Source: Thermithiobacillus tepidarius DSM 3134
GTDB taxonomy: Bacteria > Pseudomonadota > Gammaproteobacteria > Acidithiobacillales > Thermithiobacillaceae
Direction of reading: 5' to 3'
Length of the DNA: 64,000 nt
Assembly: GCF_000423825.1 (NCBI RefSeq)
Contig: NZ_AUIS01000007.1
Location: 1 to 64,000 of the forward strand
Below the pieces are notes generated by a model. It saw only the letters and a list, made by a program, of their open reading frames with translations, was not told the DNA's origin and searched no databases. The position numbers were made by a program, and so were the translations under genes. This document shows positions 8,724 through 17,009 of this stretch, piece after piece. The first letter of the stretch is position 1. Each line of letters begins with the position of its first letter.

Positions 8724-8747
8724 TTCCATTCACGTTAATGAATGGAA
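8724..8747. promoter_or_regulatory. Perfect palindrome, probable LysR operator
   Basis: TTCCATTCA (8724-8732) and TGAATGGAA (8739-8747) form a perfect nine-base inverted repeat with a six-base spacer. Its core fits the T-N11-A rule for LysR-type regulators. It ends 24 bases before the probable TTG start of the adjacent LysR gene and overlaps an upstream in-frame ATG, which argues against that ATG being the start. Autoregulation is likely. The half-site CCATTCA reappears upstream of dabB in locus 1. Confidence 0.6.
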
Positions 8748-8771
8748 CGTCCTTACGGAAAGGAACCGGCC

Positions 8772-9785
8772 TTGAATGTGACCTTTCGCCAACTGCGCCT
8801 GCTGGAAGCGGTGGCGCGGCATTCCAGCTTTACCCGCGCGTCCGAGGAACTGCACCTGACCCAGCCTGCGGTGTCGACCCAGATCAAGCAATTGGAAGAA
8901 GCCGTGGGCATGCCCCTGTTCGAGCAGATCGGCAAGAAGATTTTCCTCACCGAAGCCGGCAAGGAGATGTACGCCTTCAGCCGCGCGATCGCGCAGCAGT
9001 TCCGCGACGTCGAGTCGGTGCTGGACGACATGAAGGGCGTGAAGCGCGGCACGCTGTCGCTGACGGTCACCAGCACCGGCAACTACTTCGCCCCCTATCT
9101 GCTGGCGGCCTTCGTCGACCGCCATCCCGGCACCCAGGTGCACCTGGAGGTCAGGAATCGCGAGGAGGTGGTGAGCCAGTTGCAGGAGAACATTCCGGAC
9201 ATGGTGGTGATGGGAACGCCGCCCCACAACATCGAGCTCCAGGCGCAAGCCTTTCTGCGCAACCCGCTGGTGATCATCGCACCGCCGGACCACCCCTTGG
9301 TGGGCGTGGATCAAGTGCCGCTCAGCCGGCTGATCGGCGAGAACTTCATCCTGCGCGAGCGCGGCTCGGGCACGCGCATGGCGGTGGAGCGCTTCTTTCA
9401 GCAGCGCGGCGTGAAGATCAATACCTCGATGGAGATGAGCGGCAACGAAGCCATCAAGCATGCGGTCATGGCTGGCCTGGGGCTGGGCATCGTGTCGCTG
9501 CACACGCTGGAATTCGAACTGGCGCTGGACCGGATTGCCATTCTGAGCGTGGAGGGCTTTCCGATCATGAAGGAGTGGTATCTCGTCACCCGCAGCGGCA
9601 AGCGCATGTCGCCCATTGCGCAGGCCTTCCACGAATTCGTGCTGACCGAAGCCGAGCAGATCATCAAGCTGCCGCAGCCGAATCCGGCGCCCCGCCCAGG
9701 GCAGCGCGGGAAGCACGCGGACTTGCGTGCCGCCGAGCCTTCGCACTTCGGCCTTTCGCGTCCGGGCAGCGCCGAAAGCCGCTGA
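8772..9785 (+). CDS. LysR-type regulator, CbbR-like, of DAB locus 1
   Basis: This DNA-binding regulator begins with the CbbR-style helix-turn-helix: VTFRQLRLLEAVARHSSFTR, then ASEELHLTQPAVSTQIKQLE. A co-inducer-binding domain of two Rossmann-like lobes follows (GVKRGTLSLTVTSTGNYFAP, FILRERGSGTRMAVERFF). CbbR proteins sense metabolites such as NADPH or RuBP and control carbon-fixation genes. I prefer the TTG at 8772 (LNVTFRQL), preceded by AAAGGAACC. An ATG at 8742 is also in frame but lies inside a perfect palindrome. The gene is convergent with the dabB-dabA-PII operon. Regulation of that operon is inferred from position and shared half-sites. Confidence 0.88.
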   Translation: MNVTFRQLRLLEAVARHSSFTRASEELHLTQPAVSTQIKQLEEAVGMPLFEQIGKKIFLTEAGKEMYAFSRAIAQQFRDVESVLDDMKGVKRGTLSLTVTSTGNYFAPYLLAAFVDRHPGTQVHLEVRNREEVVSQLQENIPDMVVMGTPPHNIELQAQAFLRNPLVIIAPPDHPLVGVDQVPLSRLIGENFILRERGSGTRMAVERFFQQRGVKINTSMEMSGNEAIKHAVMAGLGLGIVSLHTLEFELALDRIAILSVEGFPIMKEWYLVTRSGKRMSPIAQAFHEFVLTEAEQIIKLPQPNPAPRPGQRGKHADLRAAEPSHFGLSRPGSAESR

Positions 9786-9911
9786 AGGCACGGGCAGGCA
9801 CGGCGCGCGGGCCTGATGCCCCAGGCTTGCGATGCGGCGTGCGCCCCTTGCGGAACGAGCCCCCGCCGCGCCGGAATCGATCCCGCGCGCCCGATGGCCG
9901 GGGCATCCGGC

Positions 9912-10238
9912 TCAGCTCTTGAATTTCACCAAGCGGCTGACCTGGATGTCCGAGATGAACACCACGCCGGTGTGCTTGTTGAAAAACGGCGCGAAGCCTT
10001 CGAGGATGGGTTCCACCAACTCCTCGGGAACGGCCACGATGATCATGATCAACACCGCGTCCTCGTTGAACATGAGGTGGCCCTCATGGAAGCCGTGCCG
10101 GCCCTTGCCGGACAGATTGCCGACAATGGTGTAGCCCGTGACGCCTGCGCGGTCGAGCAGATCGGTGGCAAACTCCTGATGCGCGCCCTCGATGATGATC
10201 TCCAGCTTCTTGACGGGGCTGAGATTGAGATTGGTCAT
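9912..10238 (-). CDS. PII-like signalling protein of DAB locus 1
   Basis: This 108-aa protein has the ferredoxin-like PII fold pattern: KKLEIIIEGAHQEFATDLLD, a strand GYTIVGNLSGKGRHG, VLIMIIVAVPEELVEPILEG and a C-terminal VVFISDIQVSRL. The T-loop segment (GKGRHGFHEGHLMF) lacks the uridylylated tyrosine of nitrogen PII, so it is more like the carbon-associated PII-like proteins. Its ATG overlaps the dabA stop as ATGA, so it is translationally coupled to dabA. Members beside DAB and SbtA-type transporters are thought to gate transport according to nucleotide or bicarbonate status; that role here is inference. It is the last gene of the operon. Confidence 0.82.
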   Translation of the reverse strand: MTNLNLSPVKKLEIIIEGAHQEFATDLLDRAGVTGYTIVGNLSGKGRHGFHEGHLMFNEDAVLIMIIVAVPEELVEPILEGFAPFFNKHTGVVFISDIQVSRLVKFKS

Positions 10239-13200
10239 GCCGCATTCTCCTTTGCTTCGACGGTGATGCCGGATGCACGTGCCACGCGCTGGCGCCATTC
10301 CCCATCTTCGAATACGTGGAAGATCTGGGTCTCCGGATCCACGATGACCATGCGGATCCAGCCATTGTGGACGAGGTGCTTGATGGTCGCCACCGCTTCG
10401 ATGGCCCGCCGAGCCGTCTCGAACGGCGCCTCGAGCACGGTGATCAGCCGCAAGGGCTCGTGATAGGGCTCGCCATCCTTGAGCACGGTCTGCGAGGGCA
10501 GGCCGGTGCGCAGATCGCTCAGATTGCCGGTCATGACGCCGAAACGGCCCGCGATGTTGTGGTAGGCCTTGCTGCCGCTGCCGTAATGCTCGTTGTCGAC
10601 GGCCGAGAAGTAGTGCTCCATGTTGATCCACTGGCCGACCACCACCGGCCCGGCCAGGATGTTCTCCAGCAGGCGGCCCTTGGGATCGCAGCGGTAGTCG
10701 TAGGAGTTCAGGAAGCTACGGGCCTCGAGGTCCATGTGCTCGGTGATGTGGCGGCGGCCGACGATGAAGGCCGCATTGCGCGACAGCCCCCACTCGGGCC
10801 GCACCTGCGACCAGTCCATGGCATTGCGCCGCGCATTGCGGTACGCCTTTTCCGGGTCATCGCTGCTGTCGGCGGGCTCCAGGGTCTGGAGCCGCTCCGC
10901 CGCGCTCAGGCGCGAAGCAGCCCGCAGGCCGTTGGTCAGCCGCTCCAGGTACACCAGGTGGCTCGGCGGCAGCAGCTCGAGGTCATAGAGCCGCAGCTCG
11001 TCGGTGGTGGTGTTGTGCAGGGCGGGAATGAACCAGGTATCGGCGGCGATGTCGATGCCCTGAGCACGCAGGCGCTCGCGCACCGCCGGCTTGTTGGCCA
11101 TCTGCGCGAAGACCCGGGCGTTGACGATGCCGTGGTTGCCGCCGCAGGCGCCGCAGTCGAGGGCGGATTCGTAAGGATTGTTCTCCGAGCTGCTGCCATG
11201 GCCGGTCAGCAGCACGAAACGCGAGAAGTCCTTGGTTAGGCCGATGGAGCGCAGCGCCTGGCTGACGAAGTGCACCTGCTCGTCCAGGGTGAAGCCGATG
11301 CGCCCCAGGCGCTCGAACTGGATCTGCACATAACCGCGGTCGATGCGATAGACCCGCCGCAGGCAATCGATGAAATTGGCCTCGGCCTGGGCATCCAGCT
11401 TGAACTGGCGCGCGAACTCGGTCGGCCCCTCCTGGTTGCCCATGGCCGCTTCGCGGAGCTCGCGGATCATGTCGTCGGTGATCGCCTCGCGCTCGATGCC
11501 GAGCTCGCGGCCGAGCGCCTTCACGATCATGACCCGCTGCAGGGAGCGGATGATCGAGTCCGCCTGCTCGCGCGTCAGCTTGTCCAACAGCAGGCGACTG
11601 CTCGACCTGGCCGGATGCAGCCGGCTGCGCCAGCGGTTGTATGCCAGCGGCGCGAAGCTCTTGCCGAACATGTCCAGGCCGAAGAGCAGGCCCAGCGCCT
11701 CCACGGTGATGAAGGGCGACAGCACCGAGCCTTTCAGGTCATGGAAGACGTGCTCCAGCGCGGTGACGAAATCATCGTCATCCGTGTTCCGCGCGGTGCT
11801 GAGTTCCAGCACCATGTTCTTGGGGGTGACCACCACCGGGCAGAGATGGGTTTCGCTGCCCTTGTCCAGGCCGACGAAGCTCACCGGCACGCCGAAGAAA
11901 CCGGCGATGCCGTAGGTCTGGTAGTCGCCGAGCTGTTCCAGGTGGCGGCGGATGCGTTCGGAACGCACATCGATGCAAAAAAGCATCTGGGCGAAGGGAC
12001 GCTTCTCGCGCGGCGCCGGCGCCGTCAGCTTCAGCCCGTTCAGCAGCCGATCCATGTGCTGCGCCTCGTGAGCATTCAGCCACATCTGGCCCTCTTCCCG
12101 CTCGAGGCTGGCGAGCATCGGCAACAGGCGATCGACCTCGTTCGGCTTCAGGTGCTCAATCGCATCGGCCATCCCGGCGCGCGCGGCCAGCTGCCGCAAG
12201 CCCGCGGCCATGCGCCGGGCCTCGTCCTCGCGCTTGCGCGCCAGGTATTCGGGCAGCAGGCGGACCATGCGCGCCTTGCGTCCACTCTCGATGGCATCCT
12301 CGACCGCATGCGCCATGGCCGGCAGAACCCGCTTGCCGTGGAGCTCATGGCGCAAATAGGCTTCCTCCGGGTGCTCGTCGACGAAGCGGGCGAGCTCGAC
12401 CGTATTCACCGGGATCCGCTTGCGCTGGGCGTGCTCGCGCAACAGCGCCAATCCCAGCACCAGGCGGATGGCCAGATAATCCACCAGATCGGCCGGATAG
12501 ATCTGATTCCAGTGATAGTGCTTGGCACCCGAGCGCCAGCGGATGAAGCCGGCCCAGCCATGCAGCCGGGTCAGTTCGGCCGTGAAATAATCCATCCAGG
12601 CATCTTCGGGCACCCGCAGCTCGGTCATCACATGGCTGATGATGCCCTCGGGCGTGTCGTCGAGGGCGAGGATCTGCTTGATGTGCAGGCCATGGATGAA
12701 CAGCTTCAGGTTGCGCCGCGCCAGTGCGCTCCAGGCCGTGAACAACCCCTTTTCGCGCCCGGGCATCTGCCAGACGGACTGGCCCTCGTCGAAGAAATCG
12801 AGGCAGCTCTTGATCACCAGCTCGTCCAGGGTCGTGCCGATCTCTGTGCCGAAAAGCGCGTCCACAACGGCGTGCACCGGGCGGCTGGGCGGCATCTCGG
12901 CCTTGACGCGCGCGGCCAGGGACACCGGATCGAGCTCGAACGGGGGCAAGGCAGCGCCGGTGAGCGCGGCATGGACATCACGCCCGTTCGCCAGGGTCGG
13001 GCGCCAACCCAGCGGCTGCTCGACCTGGGTCAGCAGCGTCATCAGCAGTTGTTGCAGATCCAGCCCCGCGAGGGACGGCTGCTTGGCACGGAAGTGCTCG
13101 ATCTGCGCCGCCAGCACGGCCGTGTCGATCTTGCCGCTGGCCAGGTAGCGCTGATAGATGGCACGCGGCAGGTAGGCGCGCGCATGAAAGAGCCGCTCGC

Positions 13201-13354
13201 CCTCGGTCGTCGCCTGCTCAAAGGGCATGTGCTCCAACCCGTGCAGGGGATTGTGGTGGATGAAGGTGCGCATCGGCCAGAAGAAGGGAATGGGTTCGCC
13301 GGCCATCTGGACCATGGCGCGGATCTTGAGTCGTCTCCCGAGTGCGAGCGTCAC
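10235..13354 (-). CDS. dabA: DabA, zinc-dependent carbonic-anhydrase-like subunit of DAB inorganic-carbon transporter (locus 1)
   Basis: This 1039-aa protein belongs to the DUF2309/UPF0753 family, the large peripheral subunit of DAB transporters that make or accumulate bicarbonate in the cytoplasm. The beta-carbonic-anhydrase-like zinc set is complete: Cys 460 and Asp 462 in FCIDVRSERIRRHLE, His 719 in LLTGHGSSSENN, and Cys 734 in LDCGACGG. Near the N-terminus, FFWPMRTFIHHNPLHGLEH is also typical. The start is GTG at 13354, with a perfect AGGAGG six bases before it. That GTG overlaps the stop of the upstream membrane-protein gene (GTGA), and the 3' end overlaps the PII-like gene (ATGA). At 1039 aa it is longer than the locus 2 copy (867 aa). 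Confidence 0.94.
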   Translation of the reverse strand: MTLALGRRLKIRAMVQMAGEPIPFFWPMRTFIHHNPLHGLEHMPFEQATTEGERLFHARAYLPRAIYQRYLASGKIDTAVLAAQIEHFRAKQPSLAGLDLQQLLMTLLTQVEQPLGWRPTLANGRDVHAALTGAALPPFELDPVSLAARVKAEMPPSRPVHAVVDALFGTEIGTTLDELVIKSCLDFFDEGQSVWQMPGREKGLFTAWSALARRNLKLFIHGLHIKQILALDDTPEGIISHVMTELRVPEDAWMDYFTAELTRLHGWAGFIRWRSGAKHYHWNQIYPADLVDYLAIRLVLGLALLREHAQRKRIPVNTVELARFVDEHPEEAYLRHELHGKRVLPAMAHAVEDAIESGRKARMVRLLPEYLARKREDEARRMAAGLRQLAARAGMADAIEHLKPNEVDRLLPMLASLEREEGQMWLNAHEAQHMDRLLNGLKLTAPAPREKRPFAQMLFCIDVRSERIRRHLEQLGDYQTYGIAGFFGVPVSFVGLDKGSETHLCPVVVTPKNMVLELSTARNTDDDDFVTALEHVFHDLKGSVLSPFITVEALGLLFGLDMFGKSFAPLAYNRWRSRLHPARSSSRLLLDKLTREQADSIIRSLQRVMIVKALGRELGIEREAITDDMIRELREAAMGNQEGPTEFARQFKLDAQAEANFIDCLRRVYRIDRGYVQIQFERLGRIGFTLDEQVHFVSQALRSIGLTKDFSRFVLLTGHGSSSENNPYESALDCGACGGNHGIVNARVFAQMANKPAVRERLRAQGIDIAADTWFIPALHNTTTDELRLYDLELLPPSHLVYLERLTNGLRAASRLSAAERLQTLEPADSSDDPEKAYRNARRNAMDWSQVRPEWGLSRNAAFIVGRRHITEHMDLEARSFLNSYDYRCDPKGRLLENILAGPVVVGQWINMEHYFSAVDNEHYGSGSKAYHNIAGRFGVMTGNLSDLRTGLPSQTVLKDGEPYHEPLRLITVLEAPFETARRAIEAVATIKHLVHNGWIRMVIVDPETQIFHVFEDGEWRQRVARASGITVEAKENAA

Positions 13355-14094
13355 AGGCTACCTCCTGTCAGGTAGAGACCGGCAGCCACGAAGGCGACGA
13401 GCAGGCTCGCATACGCCAGCGTGGAAGGTCGTCCGATGTCATCGATGGATCCTTGGCGGGCGGGGCCGACCACGAAGCCCTGCACCAGCCTGATTGCCGC
13501 CCAGCCCCAGATCAGCCAGATGAACACCGTGCCGAGGGCGGCCGACCAGCCGAGCCGCTGCAGCAGGCCCAGCATGGCAAAGAAGGTCGGGAAGGGCGGC
13601 GTGGCAACGCCGGCCAGTGCCGCCAGGACGAGCACGCCGGACAGGCGCGGCAGCATGCCCGCCAGCCCACCGGGCAAGCCCGCGTAGGCCGCGCCGAAGC
13701 GTCGCGACAAAGGACCGGTGAGCAGCGCCAGCAAGGCTGCCGGGAGGCTGAACCAGAAAGCAAAGAACCGCAGCTCGGTGATGCTGGCGCCGCCATTGGC
13801 CAGCGCCCAGGTCAGGGCCAGCGCCGATGTGGCGAGAAAGCTCGCCCACAGGCCGAGGTCCCGCACGGTCAGGAGGCGCAGCGCGTAGAATCCCGCGCTC
13901 AGCAGTGCCCAGGGCACGAAGGCCGACGGGACATCCTGGCCGGCGGCCTGCAACGCCATCACCCCGAGCTGCGGCCAGAGCAGCAACAGCACGAAGCGGG
14001 CAACGGGATGGCGTAGCCGCGTGACCGCGACATTGAGCACGATGCTCAGCGGGAACAGCGGCAGAAACAATCCGGCAATCAGCAGTAGCGTCAT
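13351..14094 (-). CDS. Membrane protein between dabB and dabA (accessory DAB subunit candidate)
   Basis: This 247-aa protein has about seven or eight hydrophobic segments and very few charged residues. It begins MTLLLIAGLFLPLFPLSIVL and ends with a helix followed by GGSL. The word GVATPPFPTFFAMLGLL resembles a discontinuous-helix segment of NuoL/M/N and Mrp-type antiporter subunits, so it may derive from part of such a subunit. I do not recognise it as a named family. It begins one base after the dabB stop and overlaps dabA by four bases, so it is made together with both. The likely role is a membrane partner of the DAB complex, which is inference. Locus 2 has no equivalent. Confidence 0.8.
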   Translation of the reverse strand: MTLLLIAGLFLPLFPLSIVLNVAVTRLRHPVARFVLLLLWPQLGVMALQAAGQDVPSAFVPWALLSAGFYALRLLTVRDLGLWASFLATSALALTWALANGGASITELRFFAFWFSLPAALLALLTGPLSRRFGAAYAGLPGGLAGMLPRLSGVLVLAALAGVATPPFPTFFAMLGLLQRLGWSAALGTVFIWLIWGWAAIRLVQGFVVGPARQGSIDDIGRPSTLAYASLLVAFVAAGLYLTGGSL

Positions 14095-14095
14095 G

Positions 14096-15775
14096 TCACA
14101 CCCACCTCGTCCAGACGTTCAGCCGTTTCGAAAGGGCCAGCACGGATTCCGTCAACCTGGCATACACGTCGGCCACATAGAGTTCGCGCGAAATCAGCGA
14201 ATAGAACGCCAGCTTGAGAGGCGACACATCGCCGTCGCGCGTGCCGCCCCTGGCTGCGGCGTAGTAGGTCGCCAGCCAGCCCAGGACGATGGCGGCCGTC
14301 AGGATCGCGACGAGAACATCGAAGGTCGCCCACGGAATGCTGGCCGCCGCGTAGATGCGTTCGCTCAAGTTCTGGTCCGGGAACAGGAACTGGCTGAAGG
14401 CGTGCTCGATGAGGGTATAGCCGGCCACCACGATGGTGAGCGACAGGATGATCATGCCCATCAGGCGCCACGGGCTCTCGGCATGCAGGCGGTAGGTGGC
14501 GAACAGCAGCTGCGCGCCGGTGACCCAGCCGAAGAACAGCAGGATGATGCCGCCCTGCTGGCCGACGAAATCGCCGCCCACCAGCCAATGGGACAGGCCG
14601 AGGATCACGAACGGCACCACCACCGTGATCGCCGCGGCGACCACCCAGGGCAGGCGGGAAGCCACCGGCTTGCGTTCGACCACGAAGGTGTAGACATCGT
14701 CCTGCGGGACGCCGTCGTGGTTGCGCGCGTTGCCGATCACGCCGCCGGCGCCGAGGAAAAGCGTGCCCTTGAAGAGGCCGTGGGCAATCAGGTGATAGAT
14801 CGCCAGGGAAAAGGCGCCGACGCCGCACTCGACGAACATGAAGCCCATCTGCCCCATGGTGGAATAGCCGAGGGACTTTTTGATGTCATTCTGGGTCAGC
14901 ATGAGCACCGAACCCAGGATGGCCGTGACCAGGCCCACCGCGAAGACCAGGTGCAGCACCTCGCCGGCGTAGACGAAGACCGGGGCGAAGCGGGTGATGA
15001 TGAAGCCGCCGGCGTTGACGATGCCCGCGTGCATCAGGGCCGAGACCGGCGTCGGTCCCTCCATGGTGTAGGGCAGCCAGGTGTGCAGCGGGAACTGCGC
15101 CGAGCGCGCGAAGGCGGCCAGCGCCACCAGCAGGCCGACCGTGGCCGCCAGCGGGAGTCCGAAGATGGTCTGGGTGTCGGGGGCGGCGGCGAGATGCTCG
15201 AAGAGCGCCGGCAGCGACACCGTGCCGAAGGCCTGGTACAGCAGGACCGCGGCCAGCGCCAGCGGCAGATCGCCGAGCCGGTAGGTGAAGAAGGTCCAGA
15301 AGGCGTAGCGTTGCGCGGTCGGCCGCTGCAGATCGTGGCCGAGCAGGAAATACAGCAGCACGCCGACCAGATGCCACGCCACCAGCAGGGTAATGAGATC
15401 GCCTGCGGCCACCATCAATAGAATGGTGGCCGTCATCAGATCCAGCAGCACGAAGAAGCGGACATAGCCGCGCTCCTCGGCCATGTAGCGAACCGAGTAG
15501 ACGTGCACCACCAAGCTGATGCCCGCGACCGCCAGGGACATGATGCTGCTCAGTGGATCGTGGTACAGACTGCCCCAAGGCAGGCCGGATGATATCCATT
15601 GGGCGTCCCGCTCGCTCAAATACAGCACCAGCGAGGCGGCGGCGAGCAGAAGGGTGATTACCGAAAACGCGACGCTCAGGCGCGCCAAGCTCCGCTGCGG
15701 CCTGCCGGCGAGCAACGCGATCAGTATGGCCGAGGACAGCGGAATGGCCGGAAGCAAAGCTGTCAGTTTGTCCAC
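14096..15775 (-). CDS. dabB: DabB, NuoL-like ion-conducting membrane subunit of DAB (locus 1)
   Basis: This 559-aa polytopic protein belongs to the proton-conducting complex I/Mrp antiporter family and pairs with DabA. Diagnostic segments are VHVYSVRYMAEERGYVRFF, AWHLVGVLLYFLLGH, the core QFPLHTWLPYTMEGPTPVSALMHAGIVNAGG, and QNDIKKSLGYSTMGQMGFM. These hold the conserved Lys and His residues of the ion path. It is shorter than NuoL because the long C-terminal lateral helix is missing, as usual for DabB. The start is GTG at 15775, preceded by GGGAGAG. It is the first gene of the minus-strand operon dabB, membrane protein, dabA, PII-like. Confidence 0.92.
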   Translation of the reverse strand: MDKLTALLPAIPLSSAILIALLAGRPQRSLARLSVAFSVITLLLAAASLVLYLSERDAQWISSGLPWGSLYHDPLSSIMSLAVAGISLVVHVYSVRYMAEERGYVRFFVLLDLMTATILLMVAAGDLITLLVAWHLVGVLLYFLLGHDLQRPTAQRYAFWTFFTYRLGDLPLALAAVLLYQAFGTVSLPALFEHLAAAPDTQTIFGLPLAATVGLLVALAAFARSAQFPLHTWLPYTMEGPTPVSALMHAGIVNAGGFIITRFAPVFVYAGEVLHLVFAVGLVTAILGSVLMLTQNDIKKSLGYSTMGQMGFMFVECGVGAFSLAIYHLIAHGLFKGTLFLGAGGVIGNARNHDGVPQDDVYTFVVERKPVASRLPWVVAAAITVVVPFVILGLSHWLVGGDFVGQQGGIILLFFGWVTGAQLLFATYRLHAESPWRLMGMIILSLTIVVAGYTLIEHAFSQFLFPDQNLSERIYAAASIPWATFDVLVAILTAAIVLGWLATYYAAARGGTRDGDVSPLKLAFYSLISRELYVADVYARLTESVLALSKRLNVWTRWV

Positions 15776-16189
15776 TGTGTCAACTCTCCCGTATGCAAGT
15801 TGTTTTCATTCAGCGCCTCGGCGGCGCGGGGAAACCGCAGGGTGCGGGGCCATTCGGCGGCACCCGCCCGGCGGCAAATGCGGCCACTGCCGCGCCGACG
15901 GATACATCATGCCGGGGGCAGGTCAGCAACGCCCCGACCAAGGCTTTGAGAAGCGGCAATCCGGGCAGCGGATCAGTGGTTCCTGTCCCGAAAAAGCCGC
16001 ATGGCCGGATGCAGCCCGTGGATGAGCTGGATGCAGCCATTCATTGGAAGCTAATGGTAGATATTGAATACGATAAACAACAGTCTTGATTTTTTATGGC
16101 AACCATAAACCGAAATGAATGGATGGCGCGCGGGAACGCGGCGTGAGCTGACGCTGCGCCGCCGGCGGCGCCGAGCCGGAAGCGACCTG
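15776..16189 (-). promoter_or_regulatory. Regulatory region of DAB locus 1
   Basis: This 414-bp region upstream of dabB has a distinctly AT-rich patch at about 16038-16125. Within it, 16093-16109 is the perfect palindrome TTTATGGCAACCATAAA, whose core satisfies the LysR T-N11-A rule. Flanking it, CCATTCATT (16037-16045) and AATGAATGG (16114-16122) form a wider inverted pair. These match the half-site CCATTCA of the palindrome before the LysR gene at 8772. I take this as the CbbR-type control region of the operon. Short frames in the region look random. The promoter itself cannot be placed with confidence. Confidence 0.55.
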
Positions 16190-17000
16190 CTCTTGTCCAA
16201 GGACCCGCTCCAGCGCACACGATGCCAACCATGGCAGGAAAAGATGAGGCCCACCATGCCGTTGCAGACGTTCAGCGTTCCAGGGCGCAGGTCAAGCGTC
16301 TCGTCCATGAAGCGCAGGTCACGAAAGCCGCGCAGGATCACGGGCAAGGCATCCGCCGGCATCGCGGCGTCATCCGGACAACCCCGGCGCGAAGGCCAGG
16401 CAAAGATCCGCGCCAGCAAGCTCGCTGATGCCACGGATGAGAAAGCGACAAGGGTCGCGCAGCGGCCAAAGGGTGGCGCGCGAACTGGAAAAATGCAGCT
16501 TGGCGTGAAAGACGCCATGCATTGTGATCAATTCAGCGAGAGGATCTAGCCCCGCGTCGATGCGCTCATCCATCGGGCTGGCGACCCGCTCCTGCTGAAA
16601 CAAACCGGCACGCATGGCCGGATCGCCCTGGTGCCGCATCCACTGTCCCGACTGCTCGCAGAGCGGCTGGGTGGCTGGCACTTCGCGCAGGTCGAAGTCC
16701 ACGCCGAGATAGCCGCGGGATTCGCCGTCGGGCTCTCGATCCGCTGCACAGCAGTCAGAGAGACGCCGCGCATTGCGGCTGATGCAGGCTGCCGACAGGG
16801 AGAACGGGCTGCCCGCCAGCGCTTCCGCCAGATACGCCCGATCGCTGCGGTCTCGGCCGCAGTGCTCCGTCAGGAGCCCGCCCGGGAAGCATTGGCAGCA
16901 AGTTGGCGGGCATGACCGTCCAGCACGCGCAGGTACTTGCAGTAGGGCAGCTCGGCCAGGCCGTCCATCAGCAGGCGTTCCAGGCCCGCAGCGAGCCTGG
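16190..17000 (-). pseudogene. Decayed PDC-sensor-domain-like protein gene
   Basis: Recognisable pieces of one protein lie in order on the minus strand but in different frames. First is LLMDGLAELPYCKYLRVLDG, ended by a stop at 16870-16872. Then, in another frame, come RDRSDRAYLAEALAGSPFSL and ISRNARR. A third frame supplies SLTAVQRIESP, and the second resumes with DGESRGYLGVDFDLREVP through FHAKLHFSSSRATLW to DLCLAF. A further shift gives LRFMDETLDLRPGTLNVCNG. Together they resemble PDC (Cache-like) sensor proteins seen in other proteobacteria; this family match is from memory of the motifs. At least four frame disruptions and a missing start make it nonfunctional. Confidence 0.75.
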
Positions 17001-17009
17001 CCCCAGGTC

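Noticed and set aside
8742-8771. ATG 8742 as the start of the locus 1 LysR gene
   Set aside because: It lies inside a perfect palindrome and adds ten residues before the family start; the TTG at 8772 fits better.
11270-13375. 701-aa open frame on the plus strand
   Set aside because: It lies fully antisense to dabA, is rich in Gln, His and Arg, and has no domain. It is a mirror effect of GC-rich coding DNA.
15793-16089. 98-aa plus-strand frame upstream of dabB
   Set aside because: It runs through the putative control region, lacks a ribosome binding site and has no conserved-looking segment.
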